Assembly: GCA_948567375.1 (NCBI GenBank)
Contig: OX419761.1
Coordinates: 16,618,501 to 16,682,500, forward strand
Source: Lunularia cruciata
Lineage: Eukaryota > Streptophyta > Marchantiopsida > Lunulariales > Lunulariaceae
Reading direction: 5' to 3'
Length of the DNA: 64,000 bases
Numbering within the stretch: position 1 is the stretch's first letter; each line of letters starts with the position of its first letter. A model generated the notes under the pieces. That model did no database searches. It saw only the letters and a program-made list of their open reading frames with translations, and was not told the origin of the DNA. Positions 59,531-64,000 of the stretch are shown piece by piece. The translations under genes and the position numbers were made by a program.

Positions 59531-59819
59531 CAGTGCGCTCTACCCAAACGGTTATAGCTGAAGGATTTTCTCGTGTAGTCGGTGGAGACCAGATCTAAAG
59601 AGCCATGCATTGGGTACCATCATTCACAGTAAGTTGATCCCGACAGCACAAAGTACGATATTTTGGTAATGGATCGATCCTTCGATCTGTCAAACATCTT
59701 TGTGAGATCGGTTTCAACTACTGTGAATGATGGTATCCAATGCAGGGCTCTTTAGATCTGGTTTCCACCGACTACACGAGAAACTCCTTCAGCTATAATC
59801 GTTTGGGTAGAGGGCATTG
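59531..59819. repeat. Long hairpin: about 107-bp arms, about 76-nt loop
   Basis: The left arm (59,531-59,637) and right arm (59,714-59,819) are inverted copies with about seven substitutions and one single-base indel. Conserved stretches include CCGACTACACGAGAAA and CCAGATCTAAAGAGCC. Four of the seven differences would be G-U pairs in plus-strand RNA. The structure is older than the hairpin at 54 kb and unrelated in sequence. No protein or transposon end was recognised. Confidence 0.85.
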
Positions 59820-61756
59820 TAGCGAATAGCCGTTCTATATGGTTTTGTTTGTTAAATTCAGTGTTGTCAATCAAAATCACTAACAATCTGGATGGATATA
59901 TATATATACAACGTACGTCAAATTTTTCTACCTCTGAGATGAAAATTTCAGATACTATCATCTAGACGTAGCAATCATTACGATTATATTGGTACATTTG
60001 TACGAGAATTAGCATAGTTTCAAATTGAATATCCATATTTAAAAGATATTTTGGCCTCCAAAAGTCAAGTCAAATATTCTGTTTAATTATTTACTCAGGC
60101 ATGTGAGTAGGTCTACGGTACTCGAGGACCATTGTCGCACATATAACTACTATTTCCACATTAAAATATCTCTGTGTACAACACCAATTACATATCCAAC
60201 TTAATGCTACTTTTCCGCGAATGTTAGATACGGAAGGGACCAAAAGCTTCAAGGCCTGCTTTTCCCATCATAGGCAATAGGAATATTAAATGGTTAGATA
60301 TCTATAATACACAATGTTTACTGTATACAATACAGTAGTTACTACTCTTTATAACTATTCTATTTCTATCCAGTTAATTATTTTCCTTTTAATAACTCGC
60401 ATACATGTCAAAGTACGTACTTGACAGTGCCTTTTGAAAGCTACAACGAGCCGCTGGGACTTGACTCAACGACAGGTTCTATAAATGAAAGGATAAATGA
60501 AAGAAAGTCAGATTCCAAATATTTCAGGACTTTGCACGAGTGGATCTTTTTGGATCTTTTTTGGTGTGCCTAGGGTAGAATACATGGTATCTTCAAGGTG
60601 ATCAGCTTGAAGAATCCTCCTGAAACGAGATCAAGCAGAATAATTTTAAGCTAATTTGAAAGCTCAGCTTGTTCGAAATCTTATACATTTTATTTTTTAA
60701 TTAAATTACAGAAGACACGACCGGAAAGAATATTGACTATAGTAAACACTAGTAGGCAAGAGGATGCACACATATTTCTGAAAACATACCATTAAAAATG
60801 TTGGATGTAATTTTCACAATTATTTAAGAGATATGAAAAATGTGAAATCTCTAAAATGGACTTTAACAGTCGGATTTCATCCATTAGAAGAAGAGAGGAC
60901 TGTTGTGTATCACACCCTTCACTGTGTCCTATTTTCCATTTTGTCCAATTTTCCACATGTACATACTAAGGGGATTAGAATAGGTTGTTATGGAGCGGTG
61001 TGGTTATATGAAACTTTTTTATAAGTGCTCTTGTAAAATTTTACAGGGTGACTTGGATGAAATCACCTATGTTTATGAAGTTATGAGTTCCTTGTCATTC
61101 TCATAAATTATTTTATTCCTTTGTTAATTAGGTCCAAATTTCTTGGAAGCGCAAGTAAATGATAAACTTTTATGACTCTCACAAAACTCATCCTCTTCCT
61201 TTAAAAAGAGATCATTCTTCAACTTTGAATACATTCAAATACATATCTCCCTCTTCAACTTTACAACAGGTTCATATACATGGACTTTGTATCTATATAT
61301 ACCCTTGTCATTTGAGTTTCTACTTAGCCTTTTTATCAAAAAGTCCATGATTTCAAACTTTTTATCCTTAGTTGAGAATATATTTTTATGTCGATTAATA
61401 GATCTCAACTTTCAGGAAGAAGGTAGTAATCTGATATTTGTATGAAATTTATAATTTCTCAACCTACACTTATAGATATGATGATATCATCAAGTCTAAT
61501 TTTGGATCTTGATGATCAAAATAAACTCAACATGTAATATGTTTGATGTTATGACGTAGTTATGAAAGTACTTTTGGTTCATAAGAAGGACATCCTAGAA
61601 TCCCTGTTTTAATATCATAGTTTCCTAGACTCCAAACATGACAATAAAGGCTGAAAAGTGTGGTATAATAACATCCAAGGATCATGAAATATAGACATAT
61701 ACGTTTATTTCTTTGTCTTGAATATTGTTAACAAGGTACACAATTAAGGAGATTGG
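59820..61756. other. AT-rich DNA, no gene recognised
   Basis: Short frames only, with a small (TA)n run at about 59,895-59,910. Confidence 0.4.
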
Positions 61757-61930
61757 ATGTACTTTCTTCCTCTCATCGATGTCAAATAATAAACTTCATT
61801 CGTCTAATTTGATGAAGCTTCTAGTGAAGAAGAGGAGAAGAGCATGTACTTTCTTCCTCTCCTCGATGTCAAATAATAAACTTCATTCGTCTAATTTGAT
61901 GAAGCTTCTAGTGAAGAAGAGGAGAAGAGC
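61757..61930 (+). repeat. Exact 87-bp tandem duplication inside an open frame
   Basis: 61,757-61,843 and 61,844-61,930 are identical but for one A/C difference. Because 87 is 29 codons, the plus-strand frame 61,725-61,997 reads the 29-residue block (CTFFLSSMSNNKLHSSNL and on) twice without interruption. The frame is only about 90 residues, lacks a recognised domain and may be chance, so no gene is called. Confidence 0.85.
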
Positions 61931-64000
61931 AACTGACCAAATACAACAAAATTGTATTATGGACAATATACACATGATTGATGTTGCTACTAAGTGAATT
62001 TCAAGTGTAAGCTTGTTGACCCAAACCAATTTATGTTCTGATGATTGTCATGTTTTTTTCTCTCATATGTTATTTCTCTTAAGGTCTTATAAAAATTTCT
62101 TAAACTCATGCTTGATCTTTCTTATCATGAAATAAGTGCAACTTACCTTTCATGTTCCTTGTTGACTTGAAAGAACTCTACTCCACTATATTATATTTCA
62201 AAGTTTTCGATACACACTTTGTAGATATCATGAATTGGATGAAGATTCAAATGCTACATATCTCCTCTTTTCAAAAGTTTGAAAATATGTTCCAAAATTG
62301 ATGTGATAGGTTTATTTGGGAAGACTATAAAATATTTGTATCCCATATTTATTCTTTTGACCTCTTCATTTGTGATACTTGGATCGTCCATATTTTCTTT
62401 GATATGGATATTTTTCAAGAAAAATATTGATATTTGGTATTATTAATATTTTTTGGTATATTTACTACAAAGGTTTTGATTCATTAGAATAGCTTATCCA
62501 CAGATATTTGTAGCTTAAAATGCATGAAACCTCTACTTTATATCTTCTAAGTACAACCCTTGCATATGTAAAGTTATTATTATTTAAATTTTAATATAAT
62601 GGGTATAAAAAGGCTGTATTAATGCCTTACAGATTGAATTTTTTATCATTTGCTTTCTAAAACATATCACAATTTGTCTCTATAGAATTTATTTATTTTA
62701 TACTCTCTTTTTTATAAGGTAAAATATAGTTCAATAAAAACCATTCATGATAACACTTAAGATTCTAACAAAAAGAAAAAGAAAATATATATACATTCTT
62801 GGAAATAGAGAAAACTATAAGATAACAAAGGCACAAATTTTTTTTAATAGAATATTTAATACTCTGCTTGTTTTTCTAATTAACTTGGTTCTCTAGGTTA
62901 ATACGCTCAAAACTCTATTAGTTATTGGAGTGGAATGAAAGTACATCAATCCATTAAATTGGATTGGTGAAACCATACAAATATATGCACTATAAATATT
63001 TATTGTGATGCATATACACACAAAAAAACATGCAAGGAATATTTATTCTCTTTGTATAACTTAATTAACTAAAAGAACATCCACCTAACTATACCTCTAG
63101 AGAGAAAATATTATAATAGGTACTCTTCCACTTATTGTAGTATCTTAATTTAATATTAAAACTATTTCCACCTTTATTTACCTTTTCTATTTCTTCTTAA
63201 CCATTCCTCCTTCATGTACTTTCTTAATTTTTTCTTTGTCATTCCTTTCCTTTCTTGAAATGTCACTCTTTAATTAATATTTATATCAAATATATTCCAC
63301 ATCTTTACCCACTTTTGCTTCTCTTTCTTGCCATTCACTTTTGTGAAGTTCAATTTGGAATTAATTCTTATATCAGAAAGATATTTACCTACAACCACTT
63401 TTGTTATCTCATACCATTCATTCTTTATCACTCCATTATGGATGAATTGTATGAACCTTGAGACAATACCATATGTTTAATATAAATATTTTGAATTAAA
63501 TACCTCCAAGAATCCAATGTTATGCTATATACAAATATATTGGTAATTCTTTAAATATGCAAGTACTCTATACTTCTATACACTTTTACTAGACATCAAC
63601 ACCCAAGATATAGAGAAAGAAAATGAGACTTTCACAAATCTTCTTTTATCTCCTTATTGAACTACCAATCTCTGATTAAAGCTTACAAATAAAGTTCTCA
63701 TTTAAGATATTGATTTATAAGGTTCTTGTTCTTGGTTATTCAAGTAAAAGTGAAGGTACATATTGAGATACTTGATTTCCTACTTTTTTTTGAGAAGTAA
63801 TATCAATTTCTATATGTTATATTTATCAATTAGATCTAGTTAAGAATAATTAAGTCAATCATGTCCATAAATTAAGAGTCCATGTACTACATCAATATAT
63901 ATATATCAGGCTGCAGTCCTGAACAGAAGACTATATGCATTATGTTCATAACCTAATTAAAAAAATCTGGTCCAATTGTATAATGCCTAAAAGGTTGTCA
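61931..64000. other. AT-rich DNA, no gene recognised
   Basis: Many A/T runs and short frames; (AT)n at about 63,893-63,906. No transposon or gene feature was recognised up to the end of the window. Confidence 0.4.

Noticed and set aside
1-64000. CRISPR arrays, rRNA, bacterial operons or riboswitches
   Set aside because: None seen; the sequence is plant nuclear DNA with spliceosomal introns and plant retrotransposons.

Overview
The window is nuclear DNA of a land plant. The first 6 kb hold an intact, intron-rich COP1 gene (RING, coiled coil, WD40; 12 exons, about 685 residues). A second intact gene, on the minus strand at 33.2-34.9 kb, encodes a predicted plastid-targeted membrane protein of the At4g22030-like plant family. 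Almost everything else is transposon debris, tandem repeats and AT-rich DNA with no recognisable genes. The LINE family here appears to carry a C-terminal restriction-like endonuclease. From general knowledge this is unusual for seed plants, so a bryophyte, lycophyte, fern or streptophyte alga is more likely, but the species cannot be fixed from sequence alone.

Layout. 0-6.1 kb: COP1 with its 5' leader. 6.1-7.9 kb: unassigned. 7.9-11.2 kb: decayed LINE copy on the plus strand. 12.6-13.1 kb: two LRR exons, pseudogenised. 13.4-16.6 kb: a second, inverted and more decayed copy of the same LINE family. 16,862-22,470: a complete Ty3/gypsy chromovirus on the minus strand with two LTRs, a GAAAG target duplication, PBS, polypurine tract, gag zinc knuckle, protease, RT, RNase H, integrase and a chromodomain. 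24.4-29.0 kb: a Ty1/copia element on the plus strand, missing its integrase core and with a broken RT motif. 29.85-32.05 kb: a fragment of another copia element on the minus strand. 33.2-34.9 kb: the plastid protein gene. 35-64 kb: AT-rich intergenic DNA with short LINE tails, a MITE-like element, two large hairpins, a solo gypsy-type LTR, a third LINE scrap and several tandem repeats.

The two intact genes show no operon-like relation. COP1 is the E3 ligase that represses light signalling; the other gene's biochemical role is unknown. The most interesting non-genic structures are a nearly perfect 115-bp inverted repeat with a 9-nt loop (54,031-54,269), a second hairpin with about 107-bp arms (59,531-59,819), and a short LINE tail made of small stem-loops. 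That tail recurs at 11.05, 40.44, 52.27 and 53.68 kb, twice flanked by target-site duplications.

Exon joins and frames were worked out by eye. No database search, folding or alignment program was run.
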